Assembly (NCBI GenBank): GCA_938021445.1
Contig: CALIGR010000025.1
Location: forward strand, 1 to 12,537
From: an uncultured Candidatus Altimarinota bacterium
GTDB lineage: Bacteria > Patescibacteriota > Gracilibacteria > UBA4473
Length of the DNA: 12,537 nt
Reading direction: 5' to 3'
Position numbers and translations under genes: made by a program. This document shows positions 6,519 to 12,537 of the stretch, in pieces; the first letter of the stretch is position 1; each line of letters starts with the position of its first letter. A model generated the notes under the pieces. It worked only from the letters and a program-made list of their open reading frames with translations. It had not been told where the DNA came from and searched no databases.

Positions 6519-7205
6519 TTAGCTCAAAGCAAAATTAACGGCCGCGTCACAGTGCACTTCTACCGAATCAATGATAGGCATTGAGCAGTGCTCACGGCTT
6601 ACAATCATAGGAAGTTCCGTACAAGCCAAGACAACCGCTTCACAGCCTGATTTTGCTATTAAACCGTTAATCCAGACCTCAGAATCAAGATTTATAACCT
6701 CCTGAGACAGCTCTGATTCAGCAATACTTTGTATCTTATCACGCTCCTCAAGAGTTGGCACCACGACCTCAATTCCAAAATCGTGAATCAGCTTTTCTTT
6801 AAAAAAATCATCTTCCATTGTAAATTTTGTCCCAAGTAAGAAAACTTTCCGAAATCCCTGCTGCTTAATTTCCGCACCAACACAATCAACAATATGAAGA
6901 AATGGTTTTTTGGTAAGAATAGCGGGATCAGCAGAGTCAAAAGCTTTATGCTGAGTATTGTTACAAAGCAATATGCAGTTTACTGGGCAACTTTCAAGCT
7001 TATAAATCTCGGCTCTTAAGACCTCCGCGCTCTTTGACCAGTTGTCATACCCAAATTGCTTGAAGTCTTGGTAATCAACACTATTGAGAATAATTTTTGC
7101 CGAATGATGTGCTCCAAGCTGCTTGGAAATTTTTTGATTAATACGACGGTAATAGTCCAGAGTTGAAACCCAAGCCATACCTCCCACGAGTCCAATCGTC
7201 TTCAT
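6519..7205 (-). CDS. Aspartate/glutamate racemase family protein (YgeA-like)
   Basis: This cofactor-independent amino acid racemase has 228 aa, the usual length. The start reads MKTIGLVGGMAW, close to the family's IGLLGGMSW. Both catalytic cysteines are present: Cys81 before NNTQH and Cys195 in LACTELP. Other family marks are LHIVDC, the LLGTKFTM segment (123-130) and the C-terminal DSVEVH. The usual NTMH after the first cysteine is NTQH here, which may tune substrate choice. It interconverts L- and D-aspartate, glutamate or related amino acids in the cytoplasm, and could supply D-amino acids for peptidoglycan. It starts 2 nt after the ilvD stop, so it is probably translated from the same mRNA. 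No Shine-Dalgarno motif is seen. Exact substrate is unknown. Confidence 0.88.
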   Translation of the reverse strand: MKTIGLVGGMAWVSTLDYYRRINQKISKQLGAHHSAKIILNSVDYQDFKQFGYDNWSKSAEVLRAEIYKLESCPVNCILLCNNTQHKAFDSADPAILTKKPFLHIVDCVGAEIKQQGFRKVFLLGTKFTMEDDFFKEKLIHDFGIEVVVPTLEERDKIQSIAESELSQEVINLDSEVWINGLIAKSGCEAVVLACTELPMIVSREHCSMPIIDSVEVHCDAAVNFALS

Positions 7206-7207
7206 GC

Positions 7208-8899
7208 TTAACTTGGGTTTTGATTAAACTCACTCGTTACTGCACCGATTTCAGCTGATTTCACCAGTTTTCGATATTTCCCAATAAATCCAGAGTGGTA
7301 GTTATCAGTCGGATTTTTGTATTCGGCTATTCGTGCACTAATTTCATCATCACTTAAGTTCACCGAGAGCTCCGCATTCTTTTCTGAAATGGTGATAATG
7401 TCTCCATCCTGTACGGCTGATATCGGTCCCCCGAGAGCCGCCTCTGGAGCCACATGTCCAACGACAAGCCCATGGGTCCCTCCACTAAACCGTCCATCAG
7501 TAAGAAGTCCCACACTTTCTCCAAGTCCCTGCCCGCAAAGAGCCGCTGTTACCGAAAGCATTTCTCGCATCCCAGGACCGCCTTTTGGTCCTTCATTTCT
7601 TATGACCACGACATCACCAGCCTTAATTTCTTTTTGCTCAACCGCAGCGAAACAATCTTCCTCACACTCAAATACTTTTGCCGGCCCAGTGATATCGGTC
7701 ACTTTTAAGCCTGAAGTTTTCAGCACTGATCCTCCTGGTGCTAAGTTTCCTCTCAGTACTTTTATCGGCGCAGTCGCTTTAAGCGGGGTATTAAAATTAA
7801 CCACAATTTTTTGTCCTTCACTCAGATCAGCACATTCGTCTAGATTTTCAGCGATCGTTTTTCCGGTCACCGTCAAAGCCTCAGCATGTAGTAAGCCTTC
7901 TTTAAGTAAAACTTTCATCAAAGCTGGCACCCCTCCTACATGATACAGGTCTTCCATCACGTACTTTCCACCAGGTTTAAGATCGGCAATATGCGGCACT
8001 TTCGCTCCCAGTCTATTAAAGTCTTCCAGTGTCAGATTTATACCAGTTTCATGAGCCGTTGCTAATAAATGTAAAACTAAATTTGTAGATCCTCCCAACG
8101 CAAGAGCGGTAACAATTCCGTTTTCAAAAGCGTCTTTCGTCATAATTTTCCGCGAATTAAGCCCGAGCTCAATCGCTTTATAAATCGCTTTCCCAACTCT
8201 TCTTGAGTCACTGTCTTTCGCAGAGGTAACGCCTGGAATCGAGGACGAATTGGTAATACTCATCCCCATCGCTTCGATGCACGAAGCCATCGTATTGGCC
8301 GTATACATACCTCCACAAGAGCCGTGAGTGGGAATTGATTTTTGCTCAACCTGACTTAGCTCTTCTTCATCAATCAAGCCACACTGGTATTTCCCGACCG
8401 CTTCAAAAATAGAAACAATATCAATATCTTCATTTTTATGTTTCCCAGGTAAAATCGTTCCTCCATAGAGAAAAATTGCGGGCACATCCAAACGACCAAA
8501 AGCCATTAAATTCCCTGGCATATTTTTATCACACCCACCAATGCCTACAATCCCATCAAAACGCGAACCGTTTGTCATCATATCCAGACAATCCGCAATC
8601 AATTCTCTTGAGGGTAATGAAAAACGCATCCCCTCATGCCCCATCCCGATCCCGTCTGAGGCCGTTGGATATCCAAACGTCTGAGGAAATCCACCGGCCT
8701 CAAGGACGCCTGTGTGTACGTGTTCTCCAAGGCGATTAAGGTGTGCGTTGCACGGAGTCGTTTCACTCCACCCACTTGCAATACCGATAATTGGTTTTCC
8801 AAAATCCTCATCTTTCATTCCCACCGCTCGAAGCATCGCGCGATTTGGGGCTCGTGCAGGACCTTCTGTGACGACGTGTGAACGATGATTTAGAGTCAT
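7208..8899 (-). CDS. ilvD: Dihydroxy-acid dehydratase
   Basis: IlvD converts 2,3-dihydroxy-isovalerate and -3-methylvalerate to the 2-keto acids for valine and isoleucine, using an Fe-S cluster. With ATG 8899 the protein has 563 aa, normal for the family. It begins a few residues before the conserved RSHVVTEGPARAPNRAM block. The three cluster cysteines are then Cys50 (TPCN), Cys123 (CDKNMPG) and Cys195 (GSCGG), the standard spacing. The second family signature, LLTDGRFSGGTHG, is intact. A TTG at 8953 could add 18 residues, but these are not family-like. The racemase gene follows after 2 nt. ilvE lies further upstream on the same strand, interrupted by a small gene on the opposite strand. Acetolactate synthase and ketol-acid reductoisomerase are not in the window. 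Confidence 0.96.
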   Translation of the reverse strand: MTLNHRSHVVTEGPARAPNRAMLRAVGMKDEDFGKPIIGIASGWSETTPCNAHLNRLGEHVHTGVLEAGGFPQTFGYPTASDGIGMGHEGMRFSLPSRELIADCLDMMTNGSRFDGIVGIGGCDKNMPGNLMAFGRLDVPAIFLYGGTILPGKHKNEDIDIVSIFEAVGKYQCGLIDEEELSQVEQKSIPTHGSCGGMYTANTMASCIEAMGMSITNSSSIPGVTSAKDSDSRRVGKAIYKAIELGLNSRKIMTKDAFENGIVTALALGGSTNLVLHLLATAHETGINLTLEDFNRLGAKVPHIADLKPGGKYVMEDLYHVGGVPALMKVLLKEGLLHAEALTVTGKTIAENLDECADLSEGQKIVVNFNTPLKATAPIKVLRGNLAPGGSVLKTSGLKVTDITGPAKVFECEEDCFAAVEQKEIKAGDVVVIRNEGPKGGPGMREMLSVTAALCGQGLGESVGLLTDGRFSGGTHGLVVGHVAPEAALGGPISAVQDGDIITISEKNAELSVNLSDDEISARIAEYKNPTDNYHSGFIGKYRKLVKSAEIGAVTSEFNQNPS

Positions 8900-8990
8900 G
8901 GGTTTTTTCTGATTATTTCTAAGATAGGCTAGCAAAAATTGTTGCATCCGCAAATTCCGTGTCTAAGTTTAGGACGATAATCAATACCAC

Positions 8991-9149
8991 ATGGGAAAAA
9001 GAAAAACCGTCATAGATTTATTCAAGTTCATGGTTGAGCGAAAAAAGCTTTGGCTCGCTCCGCTCATCATCATCTTGATGCTACTCGGTCTTCTGATCGT
9101 CTTTACCCAAGGATCTGCCCTCGCCCCGTTTATTTACACGATATTCTAG
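8991..9149 (+). CDS. DUF5989-type small membrane protein
   Basis: This 52-aa protein starts at ATG 8991 and stops at TAG 9147-9149. It has a basic N-terminus (MGKRKTVIDLFKFMVERKK), one hydrophobic helix (about residues 21-38), and a conserved-looking end, GSALAPFIYTIF. The RKK-W-L-APLI...GSALAPFIY pattern matches my memory of the DUF5989 family. Those proteins are about 50 aa long and often lie beside SGNH-hydrolase, SxtJ-type and carbamoyltransferase genes. None of these neighbours is visible here. Instead it sits between ilvD (divergent, 91 nt away) and ilvE (convergent, 5 nt apart). GATAAT (8976-8981) stands 9 nt before the ATG and could be a -10 for a leaderless transcript; AGGA is 16 nt away, too far for Shine-Dalgarno use. 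Function unknown. Confidence 0.8.
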   Translation: MGKRKTVIDLFKFMVERKKLWLAPLIIILMLLGLLIVFTQGSALAPFIYTIF

Positions 9150-9154
9150 AGTTT

Positions 9155-10054
9155 TTAACAATAACTCAGCCAGTGTTTGTACTTATCCACTCTACCACTA
9201 ACGACATCTTGGTAGAGGTCTTTAAGTTTATTTGAAATCATATTTTCTTGAGTCCCAATCTGACTTCCGTCTATAGATTTAATGATCGTTACTTCCGCTG
9301 CCGTCCCCGTAAAGAACGCTTCATCAGCGTTGAGTAAGTCTTCTGGTTTTAAGACTTTTTCAGTTGTAGAAATCCCAAGCTCTTTTTCGGCTAACTCCAT
9401 GATAGTTGCCCGAGTAATTCCGTTAAGAATCGTCCCGAGCTGCGGGGTAAAAAGCTGCCCATTTTTGATGATAAACAGATTTTCCCCCGGGCCTTCTGAA
9501 ATATTCCCTTCGTAATCAAGCAGTAGTGCTTCTTCATATTTGTTATTCTGCGCCCATTGAGACGACATAATCGAGTTTACGTAGTGACCATTTATCTTCG
9601 CATCAGGCTGAAGTGATTTTGGGTGAATCCGTATCCAAGGCGACGTCCCAACCGTGATCGGATCATCTGATAAGTATTTCCCCCAAGGCCAGGCCGCAAT
9701 AACGGTTTCGATATCAGCTCCGTGAGGATTAAGTCCCATTTTTTTTTCTCCAAAAAATGCCACTGGACGAATGTATCCTGACGTAAATTTATTAGTTCTT
9801 ATAAGCTCTAAGTTGGCTTCACATAATGCATCAACTGAGTGCGGTATTTTAAGCTCTAAAAAACTCGCTGAATAGTGAAGTCTTTCCATGTGTTCTTTCA
9901 AACGAAAAACGGCTGGAGTCGTATCGGTCTCATAAAACCGAATCCCTTCAAATACGCCACTTCCATAGTGAAGAGCATGATTAATCACCGAAATTTTTCC
10001 TTCCGACACCGGAATCTGTTTTCCGTTTCTCCAAAAATGAGTGCCTACATCCAT
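9155..10054 (-). CDS. ilvE: Branched-chain amino acid aminotransferase
   Basis: This 299-aa fold-type-IV PLP enzyme makes valine, leucine and isoleucine from their keto acids with glutamate. The start is clear: MDVGTHFWRNGK is followed by the family block HALHYGSGVFEGIRFY (26-41). Lys153 in PDAKINGHYVNS is the PLP lysine, EGPGENLF (187-194) is the cofactor loop, and ILNGITR (209-215) and FFTGTAAEVTII (247-258) complete the IlvE pattern. D-amino acid aminotransferases are related, but they have a different FGDGVYE-like block, so IlvE is preferred. ilvD lies downstream on the same strand, with a small gene on the other strand between them. A divergent promoter region lies upstream. No Shine-Dalgarno motif is seen. 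Confidence 0.94.
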   Translation of the reverse strand: MDVGTHFWRNGKQIPVSEGKISVINHALHYGSGVFEGIRFYETDTTPAVFRLKEHMERLHYSASFLELKIPHSVDALCEANLELIRTNKFTSGYIRPVAFFGEKKMGLNPHGADIETVIAAWPWGKYLSDDPITVGTSPWIRIHPKSLQPDAKINGHYVNSIMSSQWAQNNKYEEALLLDYEGNISEGPGENLFIIKNGQLFTPQLGTILNGITRATIMELAEKELGISTTEKVLKPEDLLNADEAFFTGTAAEVTIIKSIDGSQIGTQENMISNKLKDLYQDVVSGRVDKYKHWLSYC

Positions 10055-10083
10055 CGTTAAAATATTTAAAAGGTTACCACTTA

Positions 10084-10111
10084 AATCTATTAATCTGATT
10101 TATTTTGGCAA
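10084..10111 (-). promoter_or_regulatory. Probable ilvE promoter
   Basis: On the - strand TTGCCA (10111-10106), a 16-nt spacer and TAGATT (10089-10084) form a sigma-70-like promoter. Its -35 overlaps the -35 of the opposite promoter inside the near-palindrome TTTTGGCAAAA (10103-10113). The ilvE leader would be about 20-25 nt and contains no Shine-Dalgarno site. Confidence 0.5.
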
Positions 10112-10133
10112 AAGCTTTCACTCGTGTTAGATT
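10105..10133 (+). promoter_or_regulatory. Promoter of the TPR-protein gene
   Basis: TTGGCA (10105-10110), a 17-nt spacer and TAGATT (10128-10133) match the sigma-70 pattern at 5 and 4 positions. The -10 ends 8 nt before ATG 10142, so the mRNA would be leaderless or nearly so. This supports ATG 10142 over GTG 10124, which lies inside the promoter. Confidence 0.6.
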
Positions 10134-10141
10134 GCCGATCG

Positions 10142-11041
10142 ATGAAATACTTATATGTCCTTTTTCTGGCTTTCATTTCTGCTTCAGCCCAAGCTCAGCT
10201 CGATGAGCGTGAAGTAGTAGAGCCGGCTCTGCCAAACATCACCGTTAATGACGAGCTGGTTATAAAAAATCCTCCAAAAGAAGCCTCTGGATATACCGAG
10301 TATTTTTTACTCTATGAAGCGAGAAATCTGAGAAAAGATTTAGAGGAAACCAAACGAGATCTCTATCAAGAATTCGCCGACCGAGAGCTGTCTATGATGG
10401 ACCGAGCTTCAAGTTATACCGTAAACACGATGACTTATTTTTTCTATCTCATCACGATTGGAGCGGCTCTCTTAGCCCTCTCTGGATGGAGAACGATCCG
10501 AGATCTTAAAAACTCAGCCAACGAAAAAGTTCAAGAACAAATCGACCGAATGCTGCTGGGATTCCAAGACCGAATGCACAAAATCGAAGCCGATCTAACC
10601 AAAAAAGGAGAAGAAATTTTACAGCAACAAGAAGAACTCGAAAGACTGCAACAGCTTAACAGCCTCTGGGTCCAGGCTAATCGAGAACGAGATGATGCCA
10701 AAAAATTAGATATTTTAGAAGAAATCCGAGAACTCGATCCTGAAAATAGCGACGCTATGATCATGAAGTCAAACACCTACATTCGACTGGAAATGTTCGC
10801 CCAAGCGCTTGAGCTCGCAAACCAAGTCCTTGAAGTTGATACTGATAGCTCTTCGGCCTACTACGCAAAAGCAAGAGCCCTGGCTCAAATGGGAGAAGAG
10901 AACATCGAAGAAGCCATTGAAAGCCTTCGAAATGCTTTCAATCTTTCTTCTGCCTGGCGAGAGTACAAAGGTTTAGAAGAAGACTTTGAACCACTTAAGA
11001 AAAATAAAGAGTTTAAAAGTCTGCTAGCCGAGTGGGCGTGA
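10142..11041 (+). CDS. Membrane-anchored coiled-coil and TPR protein
   Basis: ATG 10142 gives 299 residues beginning with a signal peptide (cleavage after SAQA, about residue 18). An acidic exported segment of about 75 residues follows, then one membrane helix (about 98-116). The basic residues just after the helix (WRTIRDLK) suggest that the rest is cytoplasmic. Residues of about 118-185 are rich in Glu, Gln, Lys and Leu in a heptad-like pattern and probably form a coiled coil. Residues of about 185-265 hold two TPR-like helix pairs (the AQALELANQVLEVDTD and IEEAIESLRNAF parts). The end, YKGLEEDFEPLKKNKEFKSLL, resembles a 'TPR end-of-group' cap. It is probably a scaffold; its partner is unknown. 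The D,D-carboxypeptidase gene starts 22 nt downstream, so a shared transcript and a link to the cell envelope are likely. Confidence 0.8.
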   Translation: MKYLYVLFLAFISASAQAQLDEREVVEPALPNITVNDELVIKNPPKEASGYTEYFLLYEARNLRKDLEETKRDLYQEFADRELSMMDRASSYTVNTMTYFFYLITIGAALLALSGWRTIRDLKNSANEKVQEQIDRMLLGFQDRMHKIEADLTKKGEEILQQQEELERLQQLNSLWVQANRERDDAKKLDILEEIRELDPENSDAMIMKSNTYIRLEMFAQALELANQVLEVDTDSSSAYYAKARALAQMGEENIEEAIESLRNAFNLSSAWREYKGLEEDFEPLKKNKEFKSLLAEWA

Positions 11042-11063
11042 TTGGGTACTATTGGCTCCGAAA

Positions 11064-12020
11064 ATGATTGATTGGCTTCTGCTTTCTTTTGTCTCAGAAA
11101 ATCCAAATTTGGATTTTGATAAAACTATCGTGACTCATAGTCCGTTAGCCGTGATTTCGACCATCGATCCGGTCGAAGTGCCGTATAAAAGTGATCAAAA
11201 AATAGAACCGGTTTTTCTCCAAGAAAAAGAGCTCGCCGTTTGGGCTCAAGACTTTAAATCTGGAAAAAAACTCATCGCCCAAAACGAGTACCGCGCCCAA
11301 CCAATGGCGAGTCTTACCAAGATCATGACTTATTTAGTCATCAAAGAACACCACGACTTGGATGAAGTCGTTACGGTTTCACAGCAAGCCACAACCGCTG
11401 AAGGCGTAAAAATAAACCTCTTTGCTGGAGAGGCCCTTACCGTCAAAACCATGCTTGAAGCGATTTTGATTCCCTCCGCCAATGACGCTGCCATGGCGCT
11501 GGCCATCTGGGATGCTGGATCCGAAGAAGCTTTTGTCGAAAAAATGAACCAAAAAGCCCAGCGACTCGGGCTCACTTCCGCCAAATTTTACAACTCATCT
11601 GGCCTCGATCTCTGGAGAAAGGGGAACACGTGTGAAGACGAAGCCGTTCCTGAACTCTGTAAAAAAGTGGAACCCGGCGCTTACGGAAATGTCATCTCCG
11701 CCAAAGACGCAGCCCAGATGGCAAAAATTGCCCTTCGGGATGATTTTTTCCGAGCCACCGTCCAAAAGGGAGAATTTAAAGGCACTTCTATAGACGGACA
11801 ATTTACGCACGAAAAGCCAACCACAAACCAACTCTACGGCACCTTTGTAAACTCTCGCGGGGTTAAAACTGGCTACACACACCTAGCTCGTCAGTGCTTC
11901 ATCAACCTATCAGTTGTTGATGGACACGAAGTCCTAACCGTCGTTCTTGGCTCATCCGACCGATTTGGCGAAACCAAAAGACTCATCGACTGGATCAAGG
12001 GATCATTTCAGTGGCGGTAG
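11064..12020 (+). CDS. D-alanyl-D-alanine carboxypeptidase, PBP5-like (peptidase S11)
   Basis: This penicillin-binding enzyme trims the terminal D-Ala of peptidoglycan stem peptides outside the cell. ATG 11064 gives 318 aa. All three active-site motifs are present: Ser83-Leu-Thr-Lys86, Ser138-Ala-Asn140 and Lys268-Thr-Gly270. Flanking family residues are also seen (QPMASLTK, NDAAMALA, NSSGLD). Two things are odd. The N-terminus has only a short hydrophobic stretch (WLLLSFV, residues 4-10) rather than a clear signal peptide, and an in-frame stop at 11025 rules out a longer form. After NSSGLD, where relatives go quickly to a STARD-like motif, there is an insertion of about 20 residues with Cys190 and Cys199. 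The usual AG after KTGYT is Ala-Arg. No C-terminal anchor is seen. Confidence 0.93.
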   Translation: MIDWLLLSFVSENPNLDFDKTIVTHSPLAVISTIDPVEVPYKSDQKIEPVFLQEKELAVWAQDFKSGKKLIAQNEYRAQPMASLTKIMTYLVIKEHHDLDEVVTVSQQATTAEGVKINLFAGEALTVKTMLEAILIPSANDAAMALAIWDAGSEEAFVEKMNQKAQRLGLTSAKFYNSSGLDLWRKGNTCEDEAVPELCKKVEPGAYGNVISAKDAAQMAKIALRDDFFRATVQKGEFKGTSIDGQFTHEKPTTNQLYGTFVNSRGVKTGYTHLARQCFINLSVVDGHEVLTVVLGSSDRFGETKRLIDWIKGSFQWR

Positions 12021-12046
12021 AGTTAAAATTAAACTAAGATTTTACT

Positions 12047-12304
12047 ATGAAAATCGAGGTAGAAATTCAGAAAATAAAAAAACGAAATGCCCGAGTAGAA
12101 GTGGATAAAGCTTGGGAAACTAGTCTTTTTCGAAAAATTACAATCGCGGTTCTAACCTACCTCGTCATCCTTTCTTTTTTCGTAGTGATAAAAGTCCAAA
12201 ATCCGTTTACCAACGCACTCGTTCCAACTTTTGGTTTTCTTCTTTCAACCCTCTCTATTGGTTTTTTTAAAAACTACTGGCTTAAAAATATTTATAAAAA
12301 ATGA
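12047..12304 (+). CDS. Small two-helix membrane protein, function unknown
   Basis: This 85-aa protein has a charged N-terminal helix rich in Lys and Glu (residues 1-25). The segment DKAWETSLFRK and two membrane helices (about 31-49 and 54-74) follow, joined by a tight turn with NPFTNALVP. It ends in a basic tail, NYWLKNIYKK, so both ends probably face the cytoplasm. I recall similar short proteins (DKAWETS, NAxVPxxGFxLSTL) in Patescibacteria but know no function. Its stop overlaps the ruvA start (ATGA), which implies co-translation with ruvA. TAAGAT lies 6 nt before the ATG; no Shine-Dalgarno motif is seen. Confidence 0.78.
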   Translation: MKIEVEIQKIKKRNARVEVDKAWETSLFRKITIAVLTYLVILSFFVVIKVQNPFTNALVPTFGFLLSTLSIGFFKNYWLKNIYKK

Positions 12305-12537
12305 TCAGTTATCTTTCCGGTGAAGTTTTAGACATTGATGAAAAATTTCTCACCCTCATGACGAGTGGAGGAGTCGGATACCAAGTATTTGTGACTGGAA
12401 GTCTTTTGGCTGAATGTAAAAAAGGTGAAAAATTAAATGTATCAATATTTACCCAAGTCAGAGAACAGGAAATTTCTCTGTACGGGTTTAGTGAAAAATC
12501 TGAAAAACAGTTTTTTGAAAAACTCCTCAATATATCT
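12301..12537 (+). CDS. ruvA: Holliday junction branch migration protein RuvA, N-terminal part
   Basis: RuvA binds four-way DNA junctions and loads the RuvB motor during recombination repair. The 79 visible residues form the OB-fold domain I: the MISYLSGEVL start, GGVGYQVFV (23-31), and VREQEISLYGF (53-63) where most relatives have VRED. The following FFEKLLNIS leads into the first helix-hairpin-helix motif, which is cut off by the window end. Its start overlaps the stop of the preceding small membrane protein gene by 4 nt, so the two are likely co-translated. Confidence 0.93.
   Translation, partial: MISYLSGEVLDIDEKFLTLMTSGGVGYQVFVTGSLLAECKKGEKLNVSIFTQVREQEISLYGFSEKSEKQFFEKLLNIS

Noticed and set aside
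7317..7943. 208-codon open frame on the + strand inside ilvD
   Set aside because: It is a mirror frame of ilvD, whose motifs are intact throughout. The translation is rich in Ser/Pro/Thr with no domain.
8900..8953. TTG start giving IlvD 18 extra residues
   Set aside because: ATG 8899 places the Fe-S cysteines at 50, 123 and 195, standard for the family; the added residues are not family-like.
10124..10141. GTG start for the TPR protein
   Set aside because: It lies within the promoter, and it would put six polar residues before a well-formed signal peptide.
11052..11063. TTG start for the carboxypeptidase
   Set aside because: It adds only four residues and does not create a signal peptide; ATG 11064 is simpler.
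12021..12046. AT-rich inverted repeat before the 85-aa gene considered as a terminator
   Set aside because: The stem is almost all A-T with a bulge, and the T's lie inside the stem; chance pairing is likely in AT-rich DNA.

Overview
The window looks like chromosomal DNA of a Candidate Phyla Radiation (Patescibacteria) bacterium, perhaps from the Peregrinibacteria side. This placement is an inference. It rests on many short conserved membrane proteins of unknown role, type IV secretion pilin-like multi-helix proteins, tightly packed genes, and a lack of Shine-Dalgarno motifs before almost every start. TGA ends at least three genes (the 3486-4592 and 10142-11041 genes and the 12047 gene), so this is not the TGA=Gly code of Gracilibacteria/Absconditabacteria. 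No phage, insertion sequence, CRISPR array or rRNA gene is visible.

Layout. 1-263 (-): truncated start of a membrane-anchored alpha/beta hydrolase. 407-766 (+): a small secreted protein very rich in Tyr, Asn, Ser and His, followed by a strong, probably two-way terminator. 842-2380 (-): a long fold-type-I PLP enzyme resembling aspartate 4-decarboxylase/aminotransferase. 2464-4592 (-): a two-gene operon with a 4-nt overlap, own promoter and own terminator. It encodes two paralogous membrane proteins, each with three tandem copies of a VirB2/TrbC-like helix hairpin. Divergent from it are a 78-aa two-helix protein, tRNA-Ala(TGC), tRNA-Thr(TGT) and a terminator. 5305-6516 (+): a secreted VanW-domain protein.

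6519-8899 (-): ilvD followed 2 nt later by an aspartate/glutamate racemase. 8991-9149 (+): a 52-aa DUF5989-type membrane protein lying between ilvD and ilvE on the opposite strand. 9155-10054 (-): ilvE. Divergent from ilvE are a signal-peptide/TM/coiled-coil/TPR protein (10142-11041) and a PBP5-like D,D-carboxypeptidase (11064-12020). These are followed by an 85-aa membrane protein overlapping the start of ruvA, which runs off the window end.

How the genes fit together. Three cell-wall-related functions occur: VanW, the D,D-carboxypeptidase and possibly the racemase as a D-amino acid source. IlvD and IlvE are the last two steps of branched-chain amino acid synthesis; the earlier steps are not here. 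The most unusual unit is the pair of triple-repeat pilin-like proteins. They have no VirB4, VirB6 or VirD4 neighbour in the window and share a compact divergent promoter region with the 78-aa protein. A second observation worth testing is a set of -10-like hexamers 6-11 nt before several start codons, which suggests leaderless mRNAs.
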